From positions 62,001 to 126,000 of the forward strand of contig QPMI01000092.1 in NCBI GenBank assembly GCA_004431415.1: a stretch of 64,000 bases of DNA, read 5' to 3'. This DNA comes from Cyanophora paradoxa (lineage: Eukaryota > Glaucocystophyceae > Cyanophorales > Cyanophoraceae). A program made the translations under genes and the position numbers. Below are positions 40,517 to 49,700 of the stretch, one piece after another; positions within the stretch are counted from its first letter, which is position 1; each line of letters begins with the position of its first letter. Under the pieces are notes generated by a model. That model was not told where the DNA came from, did no database searches, and worked only from the letters and a program-made list of their open reading frames with translations.

Positions 40517-41143
40517 CTTCACTTGTGCACTCGCCGAATTGGGCTCGCTCTGATAAGGTGTAGCAGGTTTCACATCGGCAGAGTCTGGTGATTGCTCTGC
40601 CTTTACTTTTTCGTTTTTCAAATAGCGCAGATCAGGGACATCGAGTGGCCGGTGCTTGAACATTTCGCTGCGAAGCATATCACGAATTTTCGCACGTTCT
40701 TGCTTTTCTTTTACATACGATTCGATATTAGCTGATCGAGCCTCCAGGTCGCGGAATTTAATAAGTAAATCATCGAATTGACTCTTCGAAACCGTGGGCC
40801 CCTTCAGTTTCGGGCCAGAATATTTAGGCTCGCTGGCCATAGCCTTCAGCACGCGCGCAGCATCCGCATCAATATCAGACTGGAATTCTTCAACAGTTTC
40901 CATCTGGTCCTGTCGGTCATCGCTTGCAGATGCGTTTGCAGTGGCAGAGGCAATCGTTTTTGCAACCGAAGTGTTTAATTTGGGGTTGCTCGCCAGTTCA
41001 CCACTTGGATTCGCAACTGCAGCACCCTCAGTGGCACCGCTCTCAATCAGTGGCGACGCAGGCGAGCCAGCTTGTCTGGCGACGTTCGGCTCTGAAATAG
41101 TGCGACGTTCACGAAAACCCTTTCTTGGGATCCCACGGGGCAT
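40484..41143 (-). CDS. Hypothetical protein, possible scaffold or core protein
   Basis: 219 residues, no known family. The amino terminus is basic (MPRGIPRKGFRERR), followed by an Ala/Ser-rich low-complexity region, then a predicted coiled coil (FDDLLIKFRDLEARSANIES) and a basic Lys-rich end finishing in GGRRIRL. It lies directly upstream of nothing but downstream of the packaging ATPase on the same strand (9 bp apart), so it belongs to the virion gene cluster. A minor virion or core role is a guess from position. Confidence 0.65.
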   Translation of the reverse strand: MPRGIPRKGFRERRTISEPNVARQAGSPASPLIESGATEGAAVANPSGELASNPKLNTSVAKTIASATANASASDDRQDQMETVEEFQSDIDADAARVLKAMASEPKYSGPKLKGPTVSKSQFDDLLIKFRDLEARSANIESYVKEKQERAKIRDMLRSEMFKHRPLDVPDLRYLKNEKVKAEQSPDSADVKPATPYQSEPNSASAQVKSALGGRRIRL

Positions 41144-41152
41144 CTTATTTTA

Positions 41153-41974
41153 TTAAGATAAGAATTTAATACGTTTCTTTTTAGGGATAATAGGGGATTG
41201 CTCTTGTTTCGATTCTTCTTCTTTTTGTCTTAGCCCGAAGGGCAAGGAGCCCTCCTTGGGCGACGCCCATTTCGTAAAACGAAAACTCTTATCTTCAACA
41301 GCCTTATCAACATACCATGCAGTATCATACTTGGTTCCATCCAGCACAATGCACTGATAATTATGCGCCCACTTTTCAAACATGTCTATAAACTCATCCT
41401 TTGGTAGGTGGCTAAACTCTCGATAGATAGCCTCAAGCTCTGTGTGATTAGAATAGCTAAAGAAAAAACAGTAATCAGCATTAGAACGAATCGATTGACT
41501 AAGAGCTGTTAACTTTTGGGTCATTAGAATAGTTGAAATGTTAAAATGCCGCCCCTGAGTGAAAAGACGATTAACAACCTTGCTATTTCGAAGATCAACT
41601 GTTTCGGAGGCGGCAACAAGATCATCAAGCACAAGCAATATCTGCGGTGATCTCTTTTTATTTTCAATCAGACTGCGCTGAGAATCTATAATTTCTGCAA
41701 CGATTGCTGGGATAAAGTCATCATAGATCTCCTTAGTTATTGCAGCATATTCACCATTAAATTTGGTGGCTGTGAAAACAACAACCCTATCAATTTTTGG
41801 ATACAGTGATCTCAAAAGATGTTTGGTGCAGTAGTACGATTTGCCGCTATTACTTTTGGAAATAAACAGCCCTTTGAAGGGAACTTTGATATCGCCTGGT
41901 TGAAACTGAGATAAGTCATCAGTGTTTTCGCTATCCATCAAAAATAAAGTCGCAGAATTGAGAGCTGATGCCAT
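41153..41974 (-). CDS. FtsK/HerA-type genome packaging ATPase
   Basis: 273 residues. The Walker A motif is SKSNSGKSYYC near residue 43 and Walker B is ILLVLDDLVAA near residue 115. A sensor-like segment (ISTILMTQKLTALSQSIRSN) follows, as in A32-like packaging ATPases of Polintons, virophages and large DNA viruses. The carboxyl end is basic (IPKKKRIKFLS). It would pump the element DNA into capsids. The start ATG abuts the stop of the capsid gene with no spacer, and the leader reads TTTAAATGG, which looks like a TAAATG late start. Confidence 0.9.
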   Translation of the reverse strand: MASALNSATLFLMDSENTDDLSQFQPGDIKVPFKGLFISKSNSGKSYYCTKHLLRSLYPKIDRVVVFTATKFNGEYAAITKEIYDDFIPAIVAEIIDSQRSLIENKKRSPQILLVLDDLVAASETVDLRNSKVVNRLFTQGRHFNISTILMTQKLTALSQSIRSNADYCFFFSYSNHTELEAIYREFSHLPKDEFIDMFEKWAHNYQCIVLDGTKYDTAWYVDKAVEDKSFRFTKWASPKEGSLPFGLRQKEEESKQEQSPIIPKKKRIKFLS

Positions 41975-43363
41975 TTAAAGGTTGACCTTGCGAAGGCCCG
42001 CAGCATCAACAATTAGGACAGTGTGCAGAAGAGCTCGGACCTGAACGTAGATCTTGTTGGCTGCATCATAAGCGGCAGGGTTCATGATATTAAGGAAGCA
42101 GCTGCTGCTGTTGGTGAGATCCACGAAACCTGTTTGAGCTGCATTGCGGATAGCCTTCTGGCCGTCTACACAGAATGGCAGGCCAGTCAAGACATACCGA
42201 TTGAGAGGAGCATCCAGATTAGAGCATTTGAAGACATCAGCGAGAAGCTCAGCACCTTGCAGCAGGGGCACAGGCTCGTTAGAATAAAGTCGCTGGCCAT
42301 TCAATTCGCAGGAAATAGTTATGTCACGAGCATTGGCCTCGGTTTTGAGGACACTGTGTTTTCCATCAGTTTGGTTCACATTTGTTTGCTTGCGAATGCT
42401 AACGAAAAGGCCATAGCAGAGTCCACTGATTTGAGACAGATTAATCCGGGTGGGCGCACCAGCACCTGCATAGGTAATTGAGTCAGCATCAACCCAACCA
42501 ACTTCAGTTGCAGGAATGGCAATCCCCGAAGATTTGACTTTCTCAATCACCTGGGCAAAAGTGGCCTCATCAACGTTGATGCAGTGAGCTATAATCTTCG
42601 GATTCGAAAGCTCGGGTTTTTCAGGAGTGACAGTGAGGACATTGGGAGTTATATTCTGGCCAATGTTTGCAGGGGATGCAGCAGCAGCTCCTACGCTCCC
42701 AAGGCCATCGTCTTTAGAGGCATCACCGTTTGCGGCATATTCTGCTACAAACCTTCCACCATAGCTGGTTTCAACGAAGCCCTGGGCGCGGTCACGGAAC
42801 CAAACCTCCACAGACACCTCGCCGGAGAGCGCACCAATTGGAAGCACTGAGCCCTCCCAGGGGCAGGGGATCTTTACACTGAAAATACCTCCAGCGCGAT
42901 TGCTCCCCTGAGGTGGGGTTCCATGGAGCCAGCCACCAGACCGGTATTTCTTTTTAAGCTGAGCATCGTCATTGAAAATCAGAGCGCTGTGAACAAGCCA
43001 GTCCTCAGGGACGATGTAGCTGTAGGAAGCATATTTGATTTCAATTCGCTTTACAAGAGCACCAACAGACCGCAGATAACCAGTGCGAACCAGGTCAGTG
43101 TCACCAGTAAAAGCGGTCAGCTCGGGCAGGGTAAACTGGAGTTCAAGCCCCTGAAGGAAATTGTAACGGGGTAGGAAATAAGTAACCCTCTTTCCGAAGC
43201 AGTCTCCATAGTCATTGCTAGGGTTGACAACGACACGCACAGGCTTTGTTTGGCTGGTTAGACCTAACATAAGCTCGTTATTCATAAAGAAATCCTTAGC
43301 TTCCTGCGGAGTTGTGAGCAGCTCCTTTAGACCAAGACGTTGCAAGTTCTGGGTAACATCCAT
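41975..43363 (-). CDS. Major capsid protein (probable double jelly-roll)
   Basis: 462 residues. The size, position next to the ATPase and beta-rich sequence fit a Polinton/adintovirus major capsid protein. Landmarks are VTYFLPRYNFLQGLELQFTL, LRSVGALVKRIEIKYASY, and EVSVEVWFRDRAQGFVETSY. The carboxyl half (from PKIIAHCINVDEATFAQVI) would form the second barrel, with a strand-rich end ALLHTVLIVDAAG. It would form the capsid hexons. Assignment is by context and pattern; a structure prediction would settle it. There are no reading-frame breaks. Confidence 0.8.
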   Translation of the reverse strand: MDVTQNLQRLGLKELLTTPQEAKDFFMNNELMLGLTSQTKPVRVVVNPSNDYGDCFGKRVTYFLPRYNFLQGLELQFTLPELTAFTGDTDLVRTGYLRSVGALVKRIEIKYASYSYIVPEDWLVHSALIFNDDAQLKKKYRSGGWLHGTPPQGSNRAGGIFSVKIPCPWEGSVLPIGALSGEVSVEVWFRDRAQGFVETSYGGRFVAEYAANGDASKDDGLGSVGAAAASPANIGQNITPNVLTVTPEKPELSNPKIIAHCINVDEATFAQVIEKVKSSGIAIPATEVGWVDADSITYAGAGAPTRINLSQISGLCYGLFVSIRKQTNVNQTDGKHSVLKTEANARDITISCELNGQRLYSNEPVPLLQGAELLADVFKCSNLDAPLNRYVLTGLPFCVDGQKAIRNAAQTGFVDLTNSSSCFLNIMNPAAYDAANKIYVQVRALLHTVLIVDAAGLRKVNL

Positions 43364-43405
43364 TGAAGTGTTTATAATTCAAACGGAAGAAAATAATTCG
43401 GGGAC

Positions 43406-44362
43406 TCAGTTTGACGAATTGATCCAAGGATATGTCTTTGACCTTTTCTGGAGCTGAAGCTTGGCGAGCTCGTAGACAACATCACCATTTGGTTCATCTG
43501 GGCCATAACGAATTTCGAGTATAAATGAGACAGGACCTCCATTTAAATCAGCAATTCGCTGCATAAAATCGTAAATCTCAATAGTCACAGAGTAGAGGTC
43601 CAGCTTTGAATAAATATACTTGTACAAAGGATGTGCTTCAGTTGAATCATAGTATGCTATCTCGCCTGGACGAAGGACACTTGGAATGCTCAGCTTCGAG
43701 AAGAAGCCAGGTATTGACGTGTTCGGCATACTGACAAGGTCACCAATTTCAGGAATTCGTAGGAGCACATGATCATCAGGAGTGACATCAGGCTCATAAG
43801 CGCCTGCTATATATTCAGTATTTATAGATAATGTCTTTGACCGAATTGGTAGAATTGATCTCAGCCCTAGAAGCTTTGCAGTTCGCTGAGCCCTTGCAAC
43901 GGCCTGGTAGTTTCTGACTTCCCGCCCACCCTGGTTCGTTGGCAACATCAGAGCAATAAAGAACTCGAAGTTAGCTGTGAACCCTATTAATTTGATCGCT
44001 GAATTATACGTGCACGTGATACCTGTTCCCGTCAACCTTTCGTTTATCTCTGTCACAAGCGAGGTGACGTCGTAATTTCCAGGTGGAATTGCAATGTTAT
44101 TCCACGCTCCAAATCCGGCCTGAGGTGGGTCGGGTCCTTCATTAGTGGGATCATATTTGCACCAATATATATAGGTGTTAAAGACTAAATCCTCTGCCGG
44201 ATCGAGTACATCAATTGTGCTCATAGTGTTGGGGATCTCAGCTGATACCAAGCGCACGGCTTTCACATCCTGATAAACTTTAGGCAGTCTTACTTTAAAT
44301 TTCGAGGTGGATGTCAGCTCCTCCGCTTGGTGACTTGCAATGCAGACGTAGTCCGTAGGCAT
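43406..44362 (-). CDS. Penton-like minor capsid protein 1
   Basis: 318 residues, beta-rich. It has the layout typical of Polinton/PLV penton proteins: a strand hairpin with VRLVSAEIPNTMSTI, then IPPGNYDVTSLVTEINERL, LLGLRS, and a final D-x-G-type strand pair (YSVTIEIYDFMQR, FILEIRYGPDE). It would sit at capsid vertices. It is 42 bp upstream of the capsid gene on the same strand and 27 bp from the divergent second penton-like gene. Confidence 0.7.
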   Translation of the reverse strand: MPTDYVCIASHQAEELTSTSKFKVRLPKVYQDVKAVRLVSAEIPNTMSTIDVLDPAEDLVFNTYIYWCKYDPTNEGPDPPQAGFGAWNNIAIPPGNYDVTSLVTEINERLTGTGITCTYNSAIKLIGFTANFEFFIALMLPTNQGGREVRNYQAVARAQRTAKLLGLRSILPIRSKTLSINTEYIAGAYEPDVTPDDHVLLRIPEIGDLVSMPNTSIPGFFSKLSIPSVLRPGEIAYYDSTEAHPLYKYIYSKLDLYSVTIEIYDFMQRIADLNGGPVSFILEIRYGPDEPNGDVVYELAKLQLQKRSKTYPWINSSN

Positions 44363-44389
44363 CTTTTTTATATCAGTTAGAGAATAAAA
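44363..44389. promoter_or_regulatory. 27-bp gap between two divergent penton-like genes
   Basis: Reads TTTTTTATATCAG on one side and AGAATAAAAATG on the other. Both genes must therefore use promoters inside these few bases or inside each other. TATAAAAAAG lies before the minus gene, and TAAAAATG covers the plus start. Confidence 0.45.
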
Positions 44390-45277
44390 ATGCGGCTTAC
44401 CTTTGACAGCAGAGACAGAAGGCCAATCGATTCAGAGGCAAACTTTGTGCTCGAAATCAATGAACCGATAATCAATCCAGTTGCTGTTCGACTAACCCAG
44501 TGTGAGTTCGCAAACAGCCTTTACACCAGCATTAAAGCTGAGTATCTTTCCATCACCTTTCCCTACCTTGGAACGCAAAACGTGGAGGTGTTTGAGCCTG
44601 GCATAATTACGACTGCAAATCTGGGCGAAACAGATATTTACAACTTTGGCCTATCATTTAATATTGAGCTAGAAGGGATTTCAATTGCGTATTTTAAACT
44701 ATTTCGAGACCCAGAGACGCTGAAAATGTCTGCGTATTGCAACCGTTCCTGCACACTGACCTGCCAGTTCAAAGCTTTATCGAATCTGCTCGGGCTGAAC
44801 CGAAATGAGCCCCTCCAGCTGTCTCCTATTGTACTTGAAGGGCCGCAAAGACCAGCAACTGCAGCTGAGCGGTATCTAGAGGTTGCTGGCATTCCAGTGA
44901 CACCTGCTCACCCTGAGTACGGCGTGGATTTCACCGGAAGAATGCAGAGTATAGCACTTGGTTACGCCGTCGAATTTCCAAAGATAATCGACATGAACAG
45001 CGACCAGTACCTCTTCCTTGTCTGCGAAGAGCTACGGCCGTTTGCTTCGAAGCTTCGCCGTGGGGCTAAATCAATGTGTAATTACGGGCTCGCTCGAATC
45101 CAGATGAGCCAGGATGTTGGCAAGTTCGTTTATATAAATCAGGAAAATGACGAGTGGATCCCCATCGAAGAGCGCCTGGTGCTGACCTCTCTGCGACTGC
45201 GCATTGTCGACAGAGATGGTGATGACGTCTCTCTGAATGGCCTGCCTTGGTCTGGTGAACTGCAATTTTTAGTTTAG
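44390..45277 (+). CDS. Penton-like minor capsid protein 2
   Basis: 295 residues, beta-rich. It starts with RLTFDSRDRRP, then VRLTQCEFANSLYTSIKAEY, and closes with LRLRIVDRDGDDVSLNGLPW followed by ELQFLV. This is the same order of elements as the divergent neighbour at 43406-44362, so the two are likely paralogues or functional partners. It could be a second vertex or a cement protein. Its ATG is directly preceded by AATAAAA. It overlaps the end of the patatin gene by 9 bp. Confidence 0.65.
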   Translation: MRLTFDSRDRRPIDSEANFVLEINEPIINPVAVRLTQCEFANSLYTSIKAEYLSITFPYLGTQNVEVFEPGIITTANLGETDIYNFGLSFNIELEGISIAYFKLFRDPETLKMSAYCNRSCTLTCQFKALSNLLGLNRNEPLQLSPIVLEGPQRPATAAERYLEVAGIPVTPAHPEYGVDFTGRMQSIALGYAVEFPKIIDMNSDQYLFLVCEELRPFASKLRRGAKSMCNYGLARIQMSQDVGKFVYINQENDEWIPIEERLVLTSLRLRIVDRDGDDVSLNGLPWSGELQFLV

Positions 45278-46753
45278 GTAACGTCCCCGGAAATCAAGCC
45301 GGAACGCATTTACATTTATAAATTCGTTTGTTATAATTTGCACATAGTTATACACCTGTGGGGTGATCAAGTGCGAGTCACTATGCATTAGATCGAAGCC
45401 TGTCATAGATGGGTTTGCAGCAAGCACATTTGCTAGGACCGTATTTTCAAATAGTGACCCGTCTCGTAAATATCCTAAATTGGTCAGAATGCTGAAATTA
45501 AATAGGACTCCGGCGGCAAAGGCTGGCCCATACATAATTATTTGATGTAGCTCAAAAGGCTTAGGAAACTCGACTTTAATCCAGGGATTAGGTAAAGTGC
45601 CCCCTTGGAACCCTGTTGAGTTAGGTCGAACGTGAGAAGGTGGGTGCAATTCCTCAAAGTCGTTGCTTGTGATGTTTGCATCTGGAATTATAAACCAGTT
45701 GACATCAAATGGCGGCTCAACTGTTAAGGTAGACGATATGATAAGTCTCTCATCGTTCAGTAGGTCGTAGTTCGCCAGTAGAAAGCTACAGAGTGCATTT
45801 ATTTTAGCATTTATTTCGGTTTGTTTCAGCCATAAATCAGTCGTGGAAATCAAATAAGAAATATTCGAAGGCGAGGCATCATCAAGCTTGCTCATGACTG
45901 CAGCTGGCAGCGGAACACTTAAACGCCAGTATCTAGTGAGATTCCTATCTGCATCAACTGGAAGCAGCTCCTGCATTTGAAAGTGCGATTCCAGCTCGCT
46001 CCCAGCCATTAGCATAGAAATAATAGGGCTGCCTGAGAGGGATAGGATCCAGCCCAGGGCGCCCCAGCCTGACGTCTCTGCATTCGAAAAGCCTGCAGTC
46101 AGTTGCTCACTAGCTTGGACCTCACCACAGCTGATGCTCACAAGAACAATTGGATCCTCTGCATCATAAATTTTGCTGGCGTGGCTTAGCGCTGCAACTG
46201 AGGGATTATTCAAACAGGCGATGGCCCCGTCAACAAGGTTTTTGTCTCCTAGAACCTTCGGTGGAAAGAATGTTGGCGCTGCAGAAGATGCTCTAACTGC
46301 ATCACGAATCAGCGTGCTCGAGTATGGCCCATCTTTGGTGAAAACTACGGGCTGCATCCGAACTGTATCAAACGCTGTAATTAATATGTCTTTGGTCGAT
46401 TCTGCAATTGTGTAGTCCAGGGCAACGTCTGTGAGCACCGACTCCAGAGGGTTTGCATCATAGCGGCTTCCTGAGAGCAAGCTTGTGAGTGATCTCGGAT
46501 TTGCAAATATTACAGGTAGGTTCGTTTGATATAAACTGAAGATATCACTTGCAGAATATCGATAAGCGAGAACAGAGCCTGGGCTGGATGGGGTCGCTAA
46601 ACCAGCCGCTATTATTGCCCCTGTCGAGGTGCCTGCAAAGAAATCAAACAGCTGTGGAATTGCTTTCCCAGTAATCGCCTCGATCCGCTGTAGAATTCGG
46701 GCAATGACTATGCCACGAGCACCTCCACCTGATAGTGAGAGAATGACCTTCAT
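45269..46753 (-). CDS. Patatin-like phospholipase
   Basis: 494 residues. The oxyanion loop is LSGGGARG (residues 9-14), the nucleophile serine is Ser43 in FAGTSTGA, and the dyad Asp is in NLVDGAIACLN, about residue 180. All three patatin motifs are present, so it should hydrolyse acyl lipids. The 200-residue tail after the catalytic domain is unusual: it has a beta-sandwich look (PNPWIKVEFPKPFELHQI to NAFRLDFRGRYLN), like a discoidin/F5-F8-type binding domain that could attach it to a surface or virion. It sits between capsid and fibre genes and starts TTTTAAAAATGAAG. A role in membrane breach or release is inference. Confidence 0.88.
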   Translation of the reverse strand: MKVILSLSGGGARGIVIARILQRIEAITGKAIPQLFDFFAGTSTGAIIAAGLATPSSPGSVLAYRYSASDIFSLYQTNLPVIFANPRSLTSLLSGSRYDANPLESVLTDVALDYTIAESTKDILITAFDTVRMQPVVFTKDGPYSSTLIRDAVRASSAAPTFFPPKVLGDKNLVDGAIACLNNPSVAALSHASKIYDAEDPIVLVSISCGEVQASEQLTAGFSNAETSGWGALGWILSLSGSPIISMLMAGSELESHFQMQELLPVDADRNLTRYWRLSVPLPAAVMSKLDDASPSNISYLISTTDLWLKQTEINAKINALCSFLLANYDLLNDERLIISSTLTVEPPFDVNWFIIPDANITSNDFEELHPPSHVRPNSTGFQGGTLPNPWIKVEFPKPFELHQIIMYGPAFAAGVLFNFSILTNLGYLRDGSLFENTVLANVLAANPSMTGFDLMHSDSHLITPQVYNYVQIITNEFINVNAFRLDFRGRYLN

Positions 46754-46777
46754 TTTTAAAAGGGGGCTTATATAAAA
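46754..46777. promoter_or_regulatory. 24-bp divergent promoter between patatin and fibre
   Basis: TTAAAAG and CTTATATAAAA lie between two start codons. The TATATAAAA box ends at the fibre ATG, so either the leader is nearly absent or transcription starts inside the gene. Confidence 0.45.
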
Positions 46778-49700
46778 ATGTCCTACATCTTAAAGAAGCC
46801 AGTGCCACTTCGTAAAGCTCCAGATCTCGTGGATGATCGGCATATAAATATTCGCGTATTTGGGAGTACTCTAATTGAGTACAATGCTGACAAAGATATA
46901 CACCAGACTGAGTTAAATCGCCCAGCTGCATTAATTCTGCGCAACTCACATGTTGGCGCCCCGGATATTGCACAGAGATTTTGTCTGGGTCCAGCTGAGA
47001 ATTATGTTGCTGAAATAGTCGGATCCAGGGCTTTACCGCGTCACCTACGCATTGCCTCTTCAGGCACAGTTTCCAAGTATGATTCTGGTAGATTAATATT
47101 TAGGCTTCAAAATGATAGAGGGGTCCACACATCAGCTCTACGCCTTATTGATGAATCCAATGCCATCACGAACAAGACAGCTGCTCAAATTACAGGGCGA
47201 ATCCTCCTTGGTGAAGACGCAGGGATATCAGTGCTATCATCGCAAATCCAACCATTTCCCTGGGATTTACTTTATACAGCTGCACGAGAAACAAATATTT
47301 TATACGGATTTGATGTTAATCAAATTGATACAGAGCCTGCTACCAGGTTAGATATTCCTGGATGCACCTTTGGCTCTATCCTGATTGAGGGTGACAGACA
47401 CCTGCTCCCGGCATTGCATGATAGATATGACCTAGGGCTTCGCACCAGGCAGTGGCGAAATATTCATGGAACAAATATTTATCAGGACGGTAAGAAAGTA
47501 AGCACTGAAGAGGAGGTGATCAACATTTTCAACTACTACTTTGGACCTATTGTCCCTATACCACCTATACCACCTCTTCCAGGGCTACCAAAGCCGCCAA
47601 CCCCGGATGGACCAGGTCGAGAGCGAGTTGCTGATGAAACAATCCCATTTGGTCAAAATATTATATCGTGGGAGGCTGTCAGGAATCGCCCAGTGATTGA
47701 ACCCTATAAGCATCCGCATGAAGAATACCTACCGCCTGATATAGAAGTTTTTCCACTCGAGATGTACACAGAGCCGGAAGAGCAGTTACTTCCTGATGGC
47801 TTAGATGTTCAAGAACTCGAGTACGAGCAGCCTGTGATTCCGCATGAGCAGCTGCTTCCAGACGGCTTTGAACCTATTCTCTTCCCCTTGGAGTTCACCG
47901 TAGACTGGGAATCAATTACGAACAAACCTGAGATTTTTCCGCCGGAGGAACACAGACATGATTGGGACGAGATTGATAATAAGCCTTTAAGGTTTCCCCC
48001 AGAGGATCACAGGCACGATTGGGAAGACATTGATAACGTTCCTCCGGAGTTTCCTCCAGAAGACCATAGACATAATTGGGACGAAATCGATCAACAGCCT
48101 ACCTTCGCATCCGCAGGTAATATATTAACAGACTTTCCACATGGTGTAAGTCTCTATCAGAACATTGAGATACCAGAAAGATTACAATTAAATGACTACT
48201 ACGTAAGTCGCAAAGGAATAGATGCAGGCACCACTATGGAGGGTGAACTTTATATTAGACCACCTACAAGAAATGTAATATTACCACTTGGTGGTGGCAT
48301 AGAAATTAAAGACACTAAACCAGGAATCTACTTAACCAATTACTACGTGGATGATGTCCCGATGACAGGAGGTTTAATATCTCTCCCTTCTGATCCAGCA
48401 AACTTTGATAACAAAGATGCTACTCTACAAATCAATGTGACTAATGTTAGCGATTTCGATGGTTCAAGGCCAAAATTAATATTCAGCCGTGAGCAACTCG
48501 CAGCAGAAACCCTTTTAGGAAATCGTGACGATTATAAACAGTGTGAGGTAGCATGGATAAAAACAAATTATAATGGTGGAGTTCCTGAGGGTCTTTTAGA
48601 AATCAATCAGAGAGCCTCAGCGAAAAACATTCATAACGAAAATATTTCAAGAGTCGTAACAGAAGATTATTTTAGATGGGATAATATCCCTGACGCACCC
48701 GAAAAATTCCCACCCTCAGATCATGAACATGTAAAAGCAGATATTACAGATTTCGCCCATACTCACACAAAAGACCAAATAACAGATTTCGCACACAAAC
48801 ATGTCAAAGCAGATATTACGGATTTCGCACATGAACACGTCAAAGCCGATATTACAGATTTTGCCCATACTCACACAAAAGACCAAATAACAGATTTCGC
48901 ACACAAACATGTCAAAGCAGATATTACGGATTTTGCACATGAACACGTCAAAGCCGATATTACAGATTTCGCCCACACTCACACAAAAGACCAAATAACA
49001 GATTTCGCACACAAACATGTCAAAGCAGATATTACGGATTTTGCACATGAACACGTCAAAGCCGATATTACAGATTTCGCCCATAGGCACGATTGGGACG
49101 AAATAGATCAACAGCCAGTATTTGCACAATTGAATGCAATCGGAAATGTTTTTAATGGAGTCACACTTTACCAATCGATTAATACACCTGACAGGTTATA
49201 TTTGAATGATCATTACGTTAGTCTCAATGGATCGTTTACAGGTCAAGAAGGCACACCGATGGTGGGAACTCTCGCTGTAAGATTACCCAGGGATCCAATC
49301 GTAAATGGAGTGTATAGTGGTGATTTCAACGTAGGAGTAAACGATACTTTCCCCAGTATTTATGTTACGAATTATCACCCAGGGGAAACAGGACAAGTAG
49401 CGGATTTTTCAGCAGCTATTCAAATTAATGTAACAGATCAAAGCGCATATGATGGAGCAAGACCTAAAATAGTATTCACAAGGGAGAAAGTTGTTAACTA
49501 TCTTCCCGTTGCGGGACAACCCACAGATGATCACGGAAAATGTGAGATGGCGTGGATTAAAACGACATCAGGTGGCGCCTTAGAAGTCAATCAGAGAATG
49601 GCGGCGAAAAACTTACACAATACAACCCTTTCAGGAGTGGTTACAGATGATTACCTAACCAATAAAGGATATCTTACCACCGCAGATTTAAGCAGTTATG

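Noticed and set aside
48721-49086. CRISPR-like regularly spaced repeats
   Set aside because: Repeats are in frame, contiguous and encode protein; no unique spacers or Cas genes, and the DNA is eukaryotic.
48716-49174. A minus-strand ORF with a Cys/Ile-rich repeat opposite the fibre HxH repeats
   Set aside because: It is the antisense of the 108-bp repeats in a well-supported gene.
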